From Lachnospiraceae bacterium (lineage in GTDB: Bacteria > Bacillota > Clostridia > Lachnospirales > Lachnospiraceae): a stretch of DNA of 60,278 nt. The stretch covers positions 1 through 60,278 of the forward strand of contig CAJTFX010000030.1 of NCBI GenBank assembly GCA_910575555.1, written 5' to 3'. Position 1 is the first letter of the stretch. Each line of letters begins with the position of its first letter. This document shows, piece by piece, positions 8,865 to 17,950 of this stretch. Below the pieces are notes generated by a model that had not been told where the DNA came from, searched no databases, and worked only from the letters and a program-made list of their open reading frames with translations. A program made the position numbers and the translations under genes.

Positions 8865-9572
8865 TCACTTCACAATCTGCAAATGACTTACACTTTTCGG
8901 CTTCATAATATCGCCTGTCTGGTTATTAATCATGATTCCTGTTTCCTTATCCATTGTATATGTAGCAATCCCATGATCCTCACACCACTGCTCCATTATC
9001 CCTTTTCCAGTCTGTGACCGATAAATCGCACTCATGGCAGTAGTAAATTCAATATAAGCATGTCTTAAATCTGCATTCATATAATCCCATAGCAATTCTG
9101 ATAGTTCATCTCTACCAATAGGTTTATCCCAATCCATTTTAGATAGCACATCCATCGTATAGAAATAATCCTTTTCCTGCCACTTTGCACCATCATAACT
9201 CTTATCTATAGGAAATGTATTTACAAAATTCCTCAATGTCAGGCAACCTAAAATTGTAAAAACACTGTCAATTAAAGTAAACCTAACCTGCTCTTCTTCT
9301 AATGTTTTGCCTTCATCAATGCCTAATTTCATATTCTCTCTCGCAACATCACGCATAGAACAGATATATTTGATGCCAGCAAGTCCAATTTTTGCTAGTT
9401 CGTCTTGTGGCAGTTCACTTATTTTGCCGATTCTTCCTGTGCATGATCTCTCCAATGCTGAAAGATACTGGCGTTCCCATAACTCATTTAGTCGCGCTAT
9501 CCTGTAGATACGATCCATTTCTTTGCTTTTGTCTTCATCTATTGAATTAATCACTGTAAATTTGCTGCTCAT
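8865..9572 (-). CDS. Hypothetical protein (235 aa)
   Basis: Starts MSSKFTVINS at ATG 9572 with AGGAGAA upstream. It is soluble and mostly helical, with no recognisable motif. It follows clpX in the same direction after an 89-nt gap, so it may be the last gene of the J-domain/ClpX group. A short hairpin and the palindrome TTGGTTTAAACCAA (8766-8779) lie downstream. Confidence 0.6.
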   Translation of the reverse strand: MSSKFTVINSIDEDKSKEMDRIYRIARLNELWERQYLSALERSCTGRIGKISELPQDELAKIGLAGIKYICSMRDVARENMKLGIDEGKTLEEEQVRFTLIDSVFTILGCLTLRNFVNTFPIDKSYDGAKWQEKDYFYTMDVLSKMDWDKPIGRDELSELLWDYMNADLRHAYIEFTTAMSAIYRSQTGKGIMEQWCEDHGIATYTMDKETGIMINNQTGDIMKPKSVSHLQIVK

Positions 9573-9661
9573 ATAATCATTTCTCCTATATTCTGTATTT
9601 GTGGACGATAACTTTTCGTTGACGACTTATTTTATTCCACCCGAAAGTTTTTGCTCGGATT

Positions 9662-10888
9662 CTACGCTATCTTCTTATTCCATTTACCATAAATCGCAGC
9701 CTCTTCCGTGCCATTAACAACACCAGAAGTTATAACTATCTTTTTTGCATTTGACATATCAGGCACTTTGAACATAATATCTTTCATAAAAGTTTCAATA
9801 ATGCTCCTTAATCCTCGCGCGCCTATTTTTCTCTCGTCTGCTTTAGATGCTATCTTATTTAATGCTTCCTCTGTTACTTCCAGTGATACGCCATCCATCG
9901 CAAATAATTCCTGATACTGTTTTATAATGGCATTCTTTGGCTCTGTCAATATCCTAACCATATCTTCAATACTTAACGGATTCAACGTACAGATTACAGG
10001 AAGCCTCCCTATTAATTCAGGCATAAGTCCAAATGAATTTAAATCTTTTTGCTGCACATCATTCAAATAGAAAACTTGACCACTTGATTTTTCAATATCT
10101 GCACCAAACCCCATAGACTTACCTTTATTGTTTCTCTGCTCAATTATTTCCTCTAGTCCCGAAAAAGCACCTCCGCAAATGAACAGAATATTTGATGTAT
10201 CAATATCCACACATTCAGCCTGTGGATGTTTTCTACCGCCAGACAACGGAACCCTTACAACACTTCCCTCTATGATTTTTAGAAGAGACTGTTGTACGCC
10301 TTCGCCTGAAACATCACGAGTGATGGACATATTCTCGCCCTTCCTTGCAATCTTATCAATCTCATCTATATAAACGATGCCTTTTTCAGCTAATTTATTG
10401 TTATAATCTGCATTCTGCAATAGCGTCAACAAAATATTTTCCACATCCTCACCGACATAGCCAGCTTCAGTTAATGATGTAGCATCTGCAATGACAAATG
10501 GCACTCCCAAAAATTTAGCAAGGGATTGAGCCAGATATGTCTTTCCGCTTCCAGTGCTGCCAATCATAAGAATATTACTTTTCTGGATCTCAATGTCCGA
10601 CTTTTTATCCTGTCTCAGCCTTTTATAGTGATTATAGACTGCAACTGATAATGTCTTTTTTGCTTCATCCTGTCCGATTACATATAAATCCAGATATTCC
10701 TTAATCTGTGACGGTGTAACTGACCTCATGCTATCTGAGACTTCTTCCTCTTCTTCAAAATTCAATACCTCATACGCTTCATGAATACATGAATCACATA
10801 CATATCCGAATTTACCTTTTAATAACTGATTTACTTCTGATTTTGTTTTTCCACATAGGAAACACATTTCTGTTTGTTTATTTGCCAT
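9662..10888 (-). CDS. clpX: ClpX-type AAA+ unfoldase
   Basis: 408 residues from ATG 10888; AAAGGAG lies upstream. Features in order: N-terminal C4 zinc finger (C9, C12, C31, C34), Walker A GSTGSGKT (110-117), pore loop GYVG (143-146), Walker B YIDEID (173-178), an RKH-loop-like RKHPQAE, and a sensor-2 region [11 protein letters not shown]. The ClpP-contact loop reads SMGFGAD, where chromosomal ClpX has [LIV]GF, so docking to a host ClpP is plausible. Mobile-element ClpX copies are uncommon. With the J-domain gene just upstream (41-nt gap) it suggests control of protein folding or turnover by the element. Confidence 0.9.
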   Translation of the reverse strand: MANKQTEMCFLCGKTKSEVNQLLKGKFGYVCDSCIHEAYEVLNFEEEEEVSDSMRSVTPSQIKEYLDLYVIGQDEAKKTLSVAVYNHYKRLRQDKKSDIEIQKSNILMIGSTGSGKTYLAQSLAKFLGVPFVIADATSLTEAGYVGEDVENILLTLLQNADYNNKLAEKGIVYIDEIDKIARKGENMSITRDVSGEGVQQSLLKIIEGSVVRVPLSGGRKHPQAECVDIDTSNILFICGGAFSGLEEIIEQRNNKGKSMGFGADIEKSSGQVFYLNDVQQKDLNSFGLMPELIGRLPVICTLNPLSIEDMVRILTEPKNAIIKQYQELFAMDGVSLEVTEEALNKIASKADERKIGARGLRSIIETFMKDIMFKVPDMSNAKKIVITSGVVNGTEEAAIYGKWNKKIA

Positions 10889-10929
10889 ATTCAATATTTC
10901 TCCTTTACCTTTGGTTTGTTCTAGCTGTC

Positions 10930-11754
10930 CTAAATTCCCCAAGATTCCTTTAACTTGTTCAGGAACTTCATTGCTTCACCATCACCACTTACATCAGGAT
11001 GGTATTTTGTCGCAAGCGTCCTATAGAATTTCTTATAATATTCTTTCTCTTTTTCAGTGCTAAGCCCACTGTTCAAAGACCCTGTCCCATAACTGCCAGA
11101 ATAATAACTGTAGTTACTTTGGTAATCCCTCTGGTAACTACGACTTTGCTCTTCATACTCTTTTCTGGCCTTGTAGTCACGCTTTATCTTTTCAAAATAC
11201 TCTTTATTCCTTAATTTACCGAAAATATCATAGCAATGATCATACTCATTTTCCCGTACCTCATACATTTCAGCAAAGTCATGTTTCTTTACCCTGTACT
11301 CACGTAAAATTGCATCATGCGTTTCTTTTACCTTATATTCTTCCGTCTGTTCAAATTCTGCATTGATTTTATCCTGTAAAGCATCCAGCTTCTTTGCAAT
11401 TTCTTCCCAGACCAAGTCATAATCTATGCCCATTTCTTCCGCTATATCATCTATTTTGCTATTTACAACACAGTCATACCAACTGAAATCTACCAGGTCA
11501 TAATATTTTATCGTTGTTACATGGTGCTGCTTTTTTGTTACCTGTCCTTTGTTATTACGGTAACTTTTGCCATGGAGCGTTATCTTGTAAGCTGTTTTAA
11601 TTGGTCGCTCAAACCTATCTTCCGAATATGTATATCCATAACTCGTATATGGAACCTCATTCATTGTCCAATTTGTTGTAGTGACACATAATTCTTTGCC
11701 ACAACCAATAGAGTTAGAGCTTTTCATTTGTAATTCCTGTATATAGCAATGCAT
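10930..11754 (-). CDS. Protein with C-terminal J domain
   Basis: About 274 residues. ATG 11754 has AAAGGA 7 nt upstream; ATG 11727 with AGGAA is an alternative. The C-terminal segment [20 protein letters not shown] has the HPD triad needed to stimulate Hsp70. The protein ends just after the J domain (LKESWGI), unusual because the J domain is normally N-terminal. The N-terminal 200 residues are charged and helical with no known fold. It is followed by clpX. Likely recruits host DnaK to a specific client. Confidence 0.75.
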   Translation of the reverse strand: MHCYIQELQMKSSNSIGCGKELCVTTTNWTMNEVPYTSYGYTYSEDRFERPIKTAYKITLHGKSYRNNKGQVTKKQHHVTTIKYYDLVDFSWYDCVVNSKIDDIAEEMGIDYDLVWEEIAKKLDALQDKINAEFEQTEEYKVKETHDAILREYRVKKHDFAEMYEVRENEYDHCYDIFGKLRNKEYFEKIKRDYKARKEYEEQSRSYQRDYQSNYSYYSGSYGTGSLNSGLSTEKEKEYYKKFYRTLATKYHPDVSGDGEAMKFLNKLKESWGI

Positions 11755-11805
11755 ATAAAAATCCTTTCTATGTAGTTACTTTGCAAATGTAAGAAGTAAC
11801 TACAA

Positions 11806-12117
11806 CTATTTCTCAAAACTAACCATATTTATTTTTTCACACCATTCCAATAAATTCTCATATGATATTTCTATAAATGTATCCTTATCAACAGAATAAT
11901 TTACTGAATCAAAAAACGTAAATATTAAACATTCTTTTATGCTCTCATCAATAACACATCCACTTATGTATTCACTGTTGTCAAAAGCCTCTTTCATACT
12001 CATATTTCTACATTCAAAATTGTCAGTACACCATATGCCATGTAAAAAATCAATTTGTTTCTTTCTGTATAACTTATCTTCATCATATAAACGATATAAC
12101 TCTTTCTCTTTTACCAT
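11806..12117 (-). CDS. Hypothetical protein (103 aa)
   Basis: Starts MVKEKELYRLYDEDK at ATG 12117 with AAGGAG 9 nt upstream. Acidic and soluble. Its 5' side adjoins the left arm of the inverted repeats around 12.2 kb. No family is recognised. Confidence 0.55.
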   Translation of the reverse strand: MVKEKELYRLYDEDKLYRKKQIDFLHGIWCTDNFECRNMSMKEAFDNSEYISGCVIDESIKECLIFTFFDSVNYSVDKDTFIEISYENLLEWCEKINMVSFEK

Positions 12118-12223
12118 TCTATTTTTCTCCTTCTCAGTCAAAAAAACATAAGCAGTGAGCAATCGTAAGATTGCGAACTAATCAGTCACCGCGCCCTTTG
12201 CGGTGGCTGCCTACTGTCAGAGA

Positions 12224-12550
12224 CTACACTAAATCATATTCATTCTTATCTATTAAACTAATCACTTCTAATACTTCTCGCTGTGATGCTTTATCTTTAC
12301 AACTTTTAGTCATCTGAATAATCATTTTCATTGAATATATAGGTAATAATAAAGAACGTAATTTTTCTCTATATCCCATCCAAATCAAACGTGTTGCATT
12401 GTATCCTCCATAGTCCTTATAATCATGACACCATTTCTTTTCAAGATAGGCATTTTTACTTATTATTGGCTCACAAGCTGCCAAACATGATACCAATAAT
12501 GAATCTGTCAATTTCTTATTTCGTAAATTTTCTTTGTCTTGTTTTGTCAT
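12224..12550 (-). CDS. Hypothetical cassette protein (108 aa)
   Basis: Starts MTKQDKENLRNKK at ATG 12550 with AAAGGAG about 11 nt upstream. Mixed charged helices; two cysteines near the N-terminus (VSCLAACEP). The stop codon overlaps the left inverted-repeat arm and the start lies 25 nt from the right arm. No function is recognised. Confidence 0.55.
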   Translation of the reverse strand: MTKQDKENLRNKKLTDSLLVSCLAACEPIISKNAYLEKKWCHDYKDYGGYNATRLIWMGYREKLRSLLLPIYSMKMIIQMTKSCKDKASQREVLEVISLIDKNEYDLV

Positions 12551-12646
12551 AAATAATCAATCTCCTTTTATGTTGTCTCTGACAGTAGGCACAGCCTAAA
12601 TTCCTCAAAGTCCAGCAGAGCTGTCCTTTTCTGAATTTAGTCCGTG

Positions 12647-12727
12647 ATCATTATTGGAGCATCCTGTCACATTGCTTCACCGCCAAAGGGCGGCGGTTCG
12701 CAATATGCCAGTCTGTCCAATAATGAT
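12647..12727. other. Branched hairpin element
   Basis: A perfect 12-bp outer stem (ATCATTATTGGA/TCCAATAATGAT) encloses ATTGC/GCAAT and CCGCC-AAAG-GGCGG. A T-run follows on the plus strand (12731-12736), so it could end a plus-strand transcript. It may also be the folded end of the cassette. Confidence 0.5.
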
Positions 12728-12899
12728 ATGTTTTTTGTAAGTGGATATTTTCTTTGGGGGAGAATCCACAATTATGATATATACTTATACAATCAAAAAT
12801 GCAGTCATAATCAAGTGGTGTCAAAATAAGCATTCTTTTAAATATTTAAAACTTTGTATGATTTGACACCACTAATCCCCAACGTGACGCAACTTTCAA

Positions 12900-14420
12900 T
12901 CAAGGCGGACGAACTATTTCATTGTCAGGAACTACCATCCAATATCGTTTGTATCTATATTCAGACTGCCTTGAAGTTTCTCTATCAGAAATTATCGTAT
13001 ACGGATATTGGCGATCACTCAATTTCCCACTACATACACCTATGCCCATAGTCCGATCATTTAACCCTAGCAAATTACGCATCTTCGATTTCAAAACATT
13101 CTGTTCTTCTTTGAATAGCTTTTTTCCTACAATACCTTTTAAATACTCCAAAAAAATATCTTTTGCAGCTGTTATAATCTCTAACTCCTTTACTTTGTCA
13201 GCCAGTTCATCACCTAAATACTGAAGAAATACAGTCTGATATGTAGAAATCTTCATTCTCCTGATGATATGATTATCCATCCTATATTTCTTATATCTTA
13301 CATTATTTATTTGAATTTGTTCTTTATCATCCCAATCGGTGTACATGATTCTGTTCTCTCTGGTAAATTCACGAATATCAACATTATTTTCTTTTAATTC
13401 CAGCAAAAAATTTTCCTTATTTTCTAAGTATTGTTTTACAGGCAAATATTGTTGCTCATTGATATTCAAGAATCTTGCTATAGCCTTTCTCGTGTAATTT
13501 TTAAAATAAAAACTACATGTATCATTTTCACCAATACACCGCTTCCTCCCAATTGCTTGTATTGCAGAATCAATATCAAATATTTCAGAAAAAACATGTT
13601 TAATGGCAGCATCTTTAATGTTAATTCCATTATCTAATGCCTTGGTTGTAAACAAGATTTTTCTGTCAAAAGTAATATAGTTAGGCGCGTACTGTGTAAT
13701 ACAATCATTTGTACAAAATTCAAGAATATCTTTTCTCTTCGTGGACTTACTACACATAAAGTAAGCAATGTCATCATACACATCATGCATTTCTTTCAGC
13801 CTGTCCATACTGTTCACAAAAACAAGCATTTTATCTTTTGGATGCTTTTCAATAATATCATCTATAACATCTACTAAATCCTCCGCATTATAAAAATATA
13901 CATTTTTGACATATGAATAATCCTTTGTAATGCTAAAAACATTTTTCTTTTTCACAATCCTAAACTGTTGTAAATCACGAAAGAACGCTGGTGCTGTTGC
14001 GCTCATAAAAATTACTATATTATCCTTCTGCTCCAACAAATATTTGTGGGATAGGTCAGTATATTCATTAAACAGAGCATCTCCATACAAATAATGGCAT
14101 TCATCCGCAATAATATAATCAAATTCTCCAACAGGTTTATCATTTCTCAAATACTCTTGTAATACTTGATATAACATTAACTCTACATATTTATGGTTCC
14201 TGATCACTTGTAACAGTTCATCATATAATGATCTACGATTGCATAAATACAAAATACTTTTCTTTATTTTTTCTGCATACGGAATTAAAATATGCTGAAT
14301 AAAATATGTTTTCCCACTACCAGTACCGCCATCTAAAATGATAAACTCCTTATTCCATGACTTGTATTTATCACCTATAATATCTGAAAAAAATAGTCTC
14401 TTTTTGCTACTGTTTGCCAA
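12900..14420 (-). CDS. SF2-type helicase, phage/plasmid class
   Basis: 506 residues. The start is TTG 14420 with GGGAGGTG 11 nt upstream, overlapping the end of the preceding small gene. Motifs: Walker A LDGGTGSGKT (about 28-37), DECH (about 105), MSATAPAF, and a C-terminal helicase-like region with AIGRKRC (motif VI). Unlike the 4.8-kb helicase it has no SANT/AP2 tail. It leads a run of tightly spaced small genes upstream. Likely DNA unwinding in replication or transfer. Confidence 0.7.
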   Translation of the reverse strand: MANSSKKRLFFSDIIGDKYKSWNKEFIILDGGTGSGKTYFIQHILIPYAEKIKKSILYLCNRRSLYDELLQVIRNHKYVELMLYQVLQEYLRNDKPVGEFDYIIADECHYLYGDALFNEYTDLSHKYLLEQKDNIVIFMSATAPAFFRDLQQFRIVKKKNVFSITKDYSYVKNVYFYNAEDLVDVIDDIIEKHPKDKMLVFVNSMDRLKEMHDVYDDIAYFMCSKSTKRKDILEFCTNDCITQYAPNYITFDRKILFTTKALDNGINIKDAAIKHVFSEIFDIDSAIQAIGRKRCIGENDTCSFYFKNYTRKAIARFLNINEQQYLPVKQYLENKENFLLELKENNVDIREFTRENRIMYTDWDDKEQIQINNVRYKKYRMDNHIIRRMKISTYQTVFLQYLGDELADKVKELEIITAAKDIFLEYLKGIVGKKLFKEEQNVLKSKMRNLLGLNDRTMGIGVCSGKLSDRQYPYTIISDRETSRQSEYRYKRYWMVVPDNEIVRPP

Positions 14421-14426
14421 TAAGGA

Positions 14427-14639
14427 TTACACCTCCCGTTCTGAAAGATAACTGTCAACCGCATTTCTAATTTCTGTTGAATCCTGAAACAGAAAGATTT
14501 TGAATTGCGGATTCTTATCACTATCTAACACTTTCATTACGGTAAATCCTCTATGGCACAACCAATTCATTAATTCTAATGATCTGACAGTATACATAGG
14601 CATATCTGTATTTTTAGTTCCTCGTTTTCTACTTGTAAT
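14427..14639 (-). CDS. Small DUF5659-like protein
   Basis: A short gene ending in TAA at 14427-14429 inside the helicase ribosome site, so the two are coupled. From ATG 14603 it encodes 58 residues (MPMYTVRSLELMNWLCHRGF...); a longer version starting at ATT 14639 has GGGAG 9 nt upstream. The core (LMNWLCHRGF, then KIFLFQDSTEIRNAVDSYL) matches the neighbour at 15281-15463 (LMQRGF, then VFFFNDTPQLKSAIDKYM). The two are therefore paralogues. Confidence 0.55.
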   Translation of the reverse strand: MTSRKRGTKNTDMPMYTVRSLELMNWLCHRGFTVMKVLDSDKNPQFKIFLFQDSTEIRNAVDSYLSEREV

Positions 14640-14664
14640 AGTTATTCTCTCCCTTCAATATAAT

Positions 14665-15153
14665 TTATGCTAATTTCATGCTTCCACCGTATTTATCATA
14701 TACTTCTTCTGTATAAAGATTTTCATACTTATCAATGACAAACAAATCAAAATTATTTAGATCAACCTCTAAAATTCCCATAATATCTTTTAAGATATCC
14801 CTGCTTCCCAACATGACAAATGCAGCATCAAGTCTTAATTGACGTTTCTCATTATGTTTATCTGGAAACAATGTATAAATCTCCATCCTTCTCTGACTTT
14901 TTGTATAATGAAAAACATTCTCTAAAACCAACTGTTTATTTTTATAATCGCATCCAATAACAAATGAACCTTTTAATAATTCATTTGCTATTGCTTTAAC
15001 TGATTTTTCTAACATACAATCTGGTGATATTTCAACCCTCTCATTCTCCCATTCCTCCAGTCTGTTTTTAGTTGTGAATGCTTCGGAAAAGTTTTCCCAT
15101 CCACCACTATTTATTTCTACATTTGATATTTGTTTATATCGCAATTTTTTCAT
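14665..15153 (-). CDS. Hypothetical protein (162 aa)
   Basis: Starts MKKLRYKQIS at ATG 15153, overlapping the end of the 43-aa gene by 20 nt, which suggests coupled translation. Soluble, mixed alpha/beta (GSFVIGCDYKNKQLVLENVF). No known family. Part of the helicase operon. Confidence 0.55.
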   Translation of the reverse strand: MKKLRYKQISNVEINSGGWENFSEAFTTKNRLEEWENERVEISPDCMLEKSVKAIANELLKGSFVIGCDYKNKQLVLENVFHYTKSQRRMEIYTLFPDKHNEKRQLRLDAAFVMLGSRDILKDIMGILEVDLNNFDLFVIDKYENLYTEEVYDKYGGSMKLA

Positions 15154-15265
15154 TCATCCTATCAAAAATCGTTTCCTTGAATTTCTTATCAACATCATCT
15201 ATCGAAAAGCCATCCTTAATTTCACATTCTACATAGAAATACTCATCCAAATATGGATTCTTCAT
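15134..15265 (-). CDS. Small acidic protein (43 aa)
   Basis: Begins MKNPYLDEYFYVE at ATG 15265 with GGAAGGTG 5 nt upstream. It ends MNEKIAI and overlaps the next gene. The ribosome site and tight spacing on both sides support it despite its size. Confidence 0.55.
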   Translation of the reverse strand: MKNPYLDEYFYVECEIKDGFSIDDVDKKFKETIFDRMNEKIAI

Positions 15266-15280
15266 TGCACACCTTCCCTA

Positions 15281-15463
15281 TTATCGGCTCATATATTTAT
15301 CTATTGCCGATTTTAATTGTGGCGTGTCATTGAAAAAGAATACATTCCTGCCAGTTTTCTTTAAATCGGGCTGCATATCAATAAGGACAAATCCCCTCTG
15401 CATCAAATAACCTGCCATTTTCTGGCTGTAAACAATAAAACTTTTCTTATCTGTGTTGTTCAT
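15281..15463 (-). CDS. DUF5659-like small protein (60 aa)
   Basis: Starts MNNTDKKSF at ATG 15463 with GGAGG 9-10 nt upstream; an earlier ATG is too close to that site. The sequence YSQKMAGYLMQRGFVLIDMQ followed by VFFFNDTPQLKSAIDKYM fits the DUF5659 type, common in Clostridia mobile elements. Paralogue of the 14427-14639 gene. Function unknown. Confidence 0.6.
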   Translation of the reverse strand: MNNTDKKSFIVYSQKMAGYLMQRGFVLIDMQPDLKKTGRNVFFFNDTPQLKSAIDKYMSR

Positions 15464-15537
15464 TTGCTTCATTCCTCCAACCTTTCCACTCTTATATTCT
15501 TCTTTATATAAGCAACAAAACACCATGCCACAGTCCA

Positions 15538-15858
15538 CTACCCAAACGCAACCGTCTCTAATTCAATCCTGTTCCCATCCTTCATCATGATAACCATATT
15601 CCTGCAATGAATCCCGGAACCATCCTCATATGTAACTTTCTTTACTTCCGTTGGATCAATGGTCACTGTCTTTGGTGAAAAGAATCCATTCCCCGTATCA
15701 TCTGAAACTTTGATTATATTGCCGTATTCTTCTATTTCATGTCCAAGCATTTCAAATTTCATGATCTCTTGCAATTTGCTGGTACAGCAAGTGACTTTTA
15801 TTGTGTCAATGGTTCCTGAAAATAATTTATTCAATTTGCTTAAGATATCCTGTCTCAT
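15538..15858 (-). CDS. Hypothetical protein (106 aa)
   Basis: Starts MRQDILSKLNKLF at ATG 15858 after GGGGAATGAATCA. Beta-rich C-terminal half (PKTVTIDPTEVKKVTYEDGS, then NMVIMMKDGNRIELETVAF). Co-oriented with the flanking genes and overlapping the next upstream frame region by spacing of only a few bases. No family is recognised. Confidence 0.55.
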   Translation of the reverse strand: MRQDILSKLNKLFSGTIDTIKVTCCTSKLQEIMKFEMLGHEIEEYGNIIKVSDDTGNGFFSPKTVTIDPTEVKKVTYEDGSGIHCRNMVIMMKDGNRIELETVAFG

Positions 15859-15862
15859 TGAT

Positions 15863-16204
15863 TCATTCCCCACTTTCTTCAAATAGCAGCATTTTTTCTA
15901 TTTCCTCTCCGGTTGCGCTGACAGCAACTTCCAAATATGCAATGATGATATTTTCTGAATGTGGGTTATATCTGCCATATTCAATTATGTAACCATTTGC
16001 ATGTAAATTCTTATCATAATGCCAGCCAACAGCATCCATAAAAATTCCAGATTCACAGAAGAAATCAAAACATTCAAGAAATTTATCGTTTGGGATAACT
16101 TCTGTCTCTCTGGAAGTCTTGTAATATACTTCTGCTTTTGCGATATGTAACAGGTTATTTGTAATCACCTGTTGTAATTTCTGTGTTGTAGTTCTTCTTC
16201 GCAT
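15863..16204 (-). CDS. Hypothetical protein (113 aa)
   Basis: Starts MRRRTTTQKLQQ at ATG 16204 with AAAGGAG upstream. Its stop is 4 nt from the next gene start, so the two are coupled. The central part (FFCESGIFMDAVGWHYD) has aromatic residues but no known motif. Confidence 0.55.
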   Translation of the reverse strand: MRRRTTTQKLQQVITNNLLHIAKAEVYYKTSRETEVIPNDKFLECFDFFCESGIFMDAVGWHYDKNLHANGYIIEYGRYNPHSENIIIAYLEVAVSATGEEIEKMLLFEESGE

Positions 16205-16288
16205 TCTTTTATACTCTCCTTTTCTCGTTACAGGCGGCATATTTGGATATACACCGCCTGATAAATGCTACAATAATTACTTCTGCTT

Positions 16289-16678
16289 TTATAATCCTTC
16301 TGTATCAAATCCCGCATATGCCGCTAAATTAAGAAAATCCATTCCCTGTTCATCCGTCTGGACTGTGTTGTTTTCATCAACGACAAGATACTTTGTCATC
16401 TTATAGGCATCTTTCATTGTCTTTACATACAGGTTTTCTTCTTTCAGAGAATCCTTAATCATTTTCATTGTAAGAATCGGTTTTACCTCCACCGCTTGCA
16501 TAAACGGCTGTTTTCCATTTCCCATTCCAAGCCCAAAACTGACATAATCACTCCTGTTTAAATGCCGAAATTCATCCATTACAATACTGCTTTGATGGAC
16601 AAAATGTTCTTTGCCCTCTGAATCCGTAATAAATCCATATCCTTTTTGTGTGCTGTACCATTTCACTGTGCCTCGCAT
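16289..16678 (-). CDS. Cold-shock-domain protein with C-terminal extension
   Basis: Starts MRGTVKWYSTQKGYGFIT at ATG 16678 with AAGGAG 9 nt upstream. The first 65 residues form a cold-shock domain with the RNP1-like KGYGFI and the RNP2-like FVHQSSI. About 60 more residues follow and are not part of CspA-type proteins. It should bind single-stranded RNA or DNA, in keeping with an element that encodes its own RNA polymerase and helicases. Confidence 0.75.
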   Translation of the reverse strand: MRGTVKWYSTQKGYGFITDSEGKEHFVHQSSIVMDEFRHLNRSDYVSFGLGMGNGKQPFMQAVEVKPILTMKMIKDSLKEENLYVKTMKDAYKMTKYLVVDENNTVQTDEQGMDFLNLAAYAGFDTEGL

Positions 16679-16759
16679 ATTAAAATTCTCCTTTTTCATA
16701 TATAATTTTGTTTTAACAGACGGTAATTTTTAAAAATACACCGACTAAACAGTTACTTT

Positions 16760-17224
16760 CTATCCCAAAAGTTCACGAACCCTGTTTTTCACGGCTTTTT
16801 GCAGTTCATAAATCTGCTCATGCGATATTGTCCTTTCCGACAGGATATTCTTCAGCAGTTCCCTATCAACATTTCCTGTATTGTATATTTCTTCAAATAT
16901 CCTCCAATAACTGCGACATATATTCTCCCAGTGGTAGGAACTCATGTCTTTCTCGACCAAAAGCTCCATTGTGGATTTTTTTGTTTCTTCCATGCCTTCC
17001 GGACAGAAATATTTAATGGAACCGTCTTCTGTTTCTGCAAATGTGCATAATATTTCCTGTTCCTCAATCCATTCCTCAATGAACTGTTCCGCTAATTCCT
17101 CTGAATCTGTCAGGTTATGGTTTTTCAAGGCATCCAGATATTGCAGCTCTATCACCTGGAAATCCGATTCTGTAATGAATGCGCCTGATACTTTTCTTAA
17201 TTGGTCTAAACTTAAATTTGTCAT
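16760..17224 (-). CDS. Hypothetical acidic protein (154 aa)
   Basis: Starts MTNLSLDQLRKVSGAF at ATG 17224 with GGAGG 10 nt upstream. Helical and acidic; no motif recognised. It is the first gene of the minus-strand run down to 12.9 kb. Its 5' leader has two hairpins (GACAGG..CCTGTC near 17300 and GAG..CCAGC/GCCAGC..CTC near 17255). Confidence 0.55.
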   Translation of the reverse strand: MTNLSLDQLRKVSGAFITESDFQVIELQYLDALKNHNLTDSEELAEQFIEEWIEEQEILCTFAETEDGSIKYFCPEGMEETKKSTMELLVEKDMSSYHWENICRSYWRIFEEIYNTGNVDRELLKNILSERTISHEQIYELQKAVKNRVRELLG

Positions 17225-17459
17225 GAGTGTATATCCTCCATATATTTTTATTTTTGAGAGCCAGCATTTCGCCAGCCCTCAGTTAACAGTTGTTGATGGG
17301 ACAGGAGCATTAGCCTGTCATTCCTTCCATCTTTTATAGAAACTTCTCCATATGGAAAAGAATCTTTCGATTATTTTTTCGCTTATAATTAGTTTTGTTT
17401 GTTACAATGAATAGACAGCGAATTTTTAAGCCGTCCTCATTGCTTTTATACGTTCTTCT

Positions 17460-17521
17460 ATTTACTTCTACATTTAGAAATAGAAAATTACAGAGTTTTT
17501 CATTCTAAAAGTAGAAGTAAT
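17460..17521. repeat. Imperfect inverted repeat in the operon leader
   Basis: ATTTACTTCTAC..TTTAGAA at 17460-17480 pairs with TTCTAAAA.GTAGAAGTAAT at 17503-17521. It lies upstream of the 17224 operon start on the minus strand and may be a large hairpin or a protein-binding palindrome. Confidence 0.45.
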
Positions 17522-17656
17522 ATAGTTTACGGTTATTTCCGTTTTCAATGCGCATAAAATAATTCCTTACATCATGGAAATAGTAAGGATCGGCAAATAC
17601 TTCTCTTTAATTGTCAAAATAATTGGATATACGCAGAATCGCCCTGAAATTACCAC

Positions 17657-17685
17657 TTGACCTAAATCACTTTTATATGTAAAAT
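17657..17685 (+). promoter_or_regulatory. Promoter of the 17.7-kb sRNA
   Basis: TTGACC (17657-17662), a 17-bp spacer and TAAAAT (17680-17685) match a sigma-70 promoter. It points to the sRNA candidate that ends at the terminator near 17775. Confidence 0.55.
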
Positions 17686-17691
17686 ATAAAT

Positions 17692-17776
17692 GAAGCGTTT
17701 CTGCGCTTTTGTGTATGTAGACCTGTCCATTCAGAGGTGCGTCAACACCGTTTGCATGATTGGACGGGTCTTTTTC
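17692..17776 (+). ncRNA. Candidate small RNA (about 85 nt)
   Basis: A plus-strand unit between two minus-strand operons, with a promoter (17657-17685) and an intrinsic terminator: stem GACCTGTCC (17720-17728) with GGACGGGTC (17762-17770), then TTTTT. A short first hairpin (GAAGCG..CGCTTTT) precedes it and a GGTG..CACC hairpin lies inside the long stem. No reading frame fits. The target is unknown. Confidence 0.5.
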
Positions 17777-17885
17777 GTATCCTGTTGACAATAACAAGTA
17801 TAGAACATTCGTTTGCTTTTGTCAATGGGATTTTTAGAACGAATGTTTGTAACTCTATTCCAGTGATTTAGACTTGATTATGAAA

Positions 17886-17925
17886 ATAAAAAACTACCTC
17901 TGTACATTTACGCACATTGGTAGTT
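17886..17925 (-). terminator. Terminator of the PIN/Phd operon
   Basis: Stem AAACTACC/GGTAGTTT with a 20-nt loop, followed by a T-run on the minus strand, 26 nt past the PIN gene stop at 17951. Confidence 0.65.
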
Positions 17926-17950
17926 TATAAATTGGGGATTATCTAATTTT

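Larger units (their letters stand above)
12158..12727. repeat. Inverted-repeat cassette around a 108-aa gene
   Basis: The left block (12158-12224) and right block (12575-12727) share parts in opposite orientation. GGCTGCCTACTGTCAGAGAC at 12205-12224 matches 12575-12596 inverted, with a 2-nt insertion. CACCGC..CCCTTTGCGGTG (12187-12205) matches a CACCGCC-AAAG-GGCGG hairpin in the right block, and GATTGCGAAC matches GTTCGCAAT. The right block is enclosed by a perfect 12-bp stem (12647-12658 with 12716-12727). The gene 12224-12550 sits exactly between them, as in a small mobile cassette. Confidence 0.6.

Noticed and set aside
17567-17797. 76-aa minus-strand reading frame
   Set aside because: No ribosome site and it lies over the promoter and terminator of the sRNA candidate.
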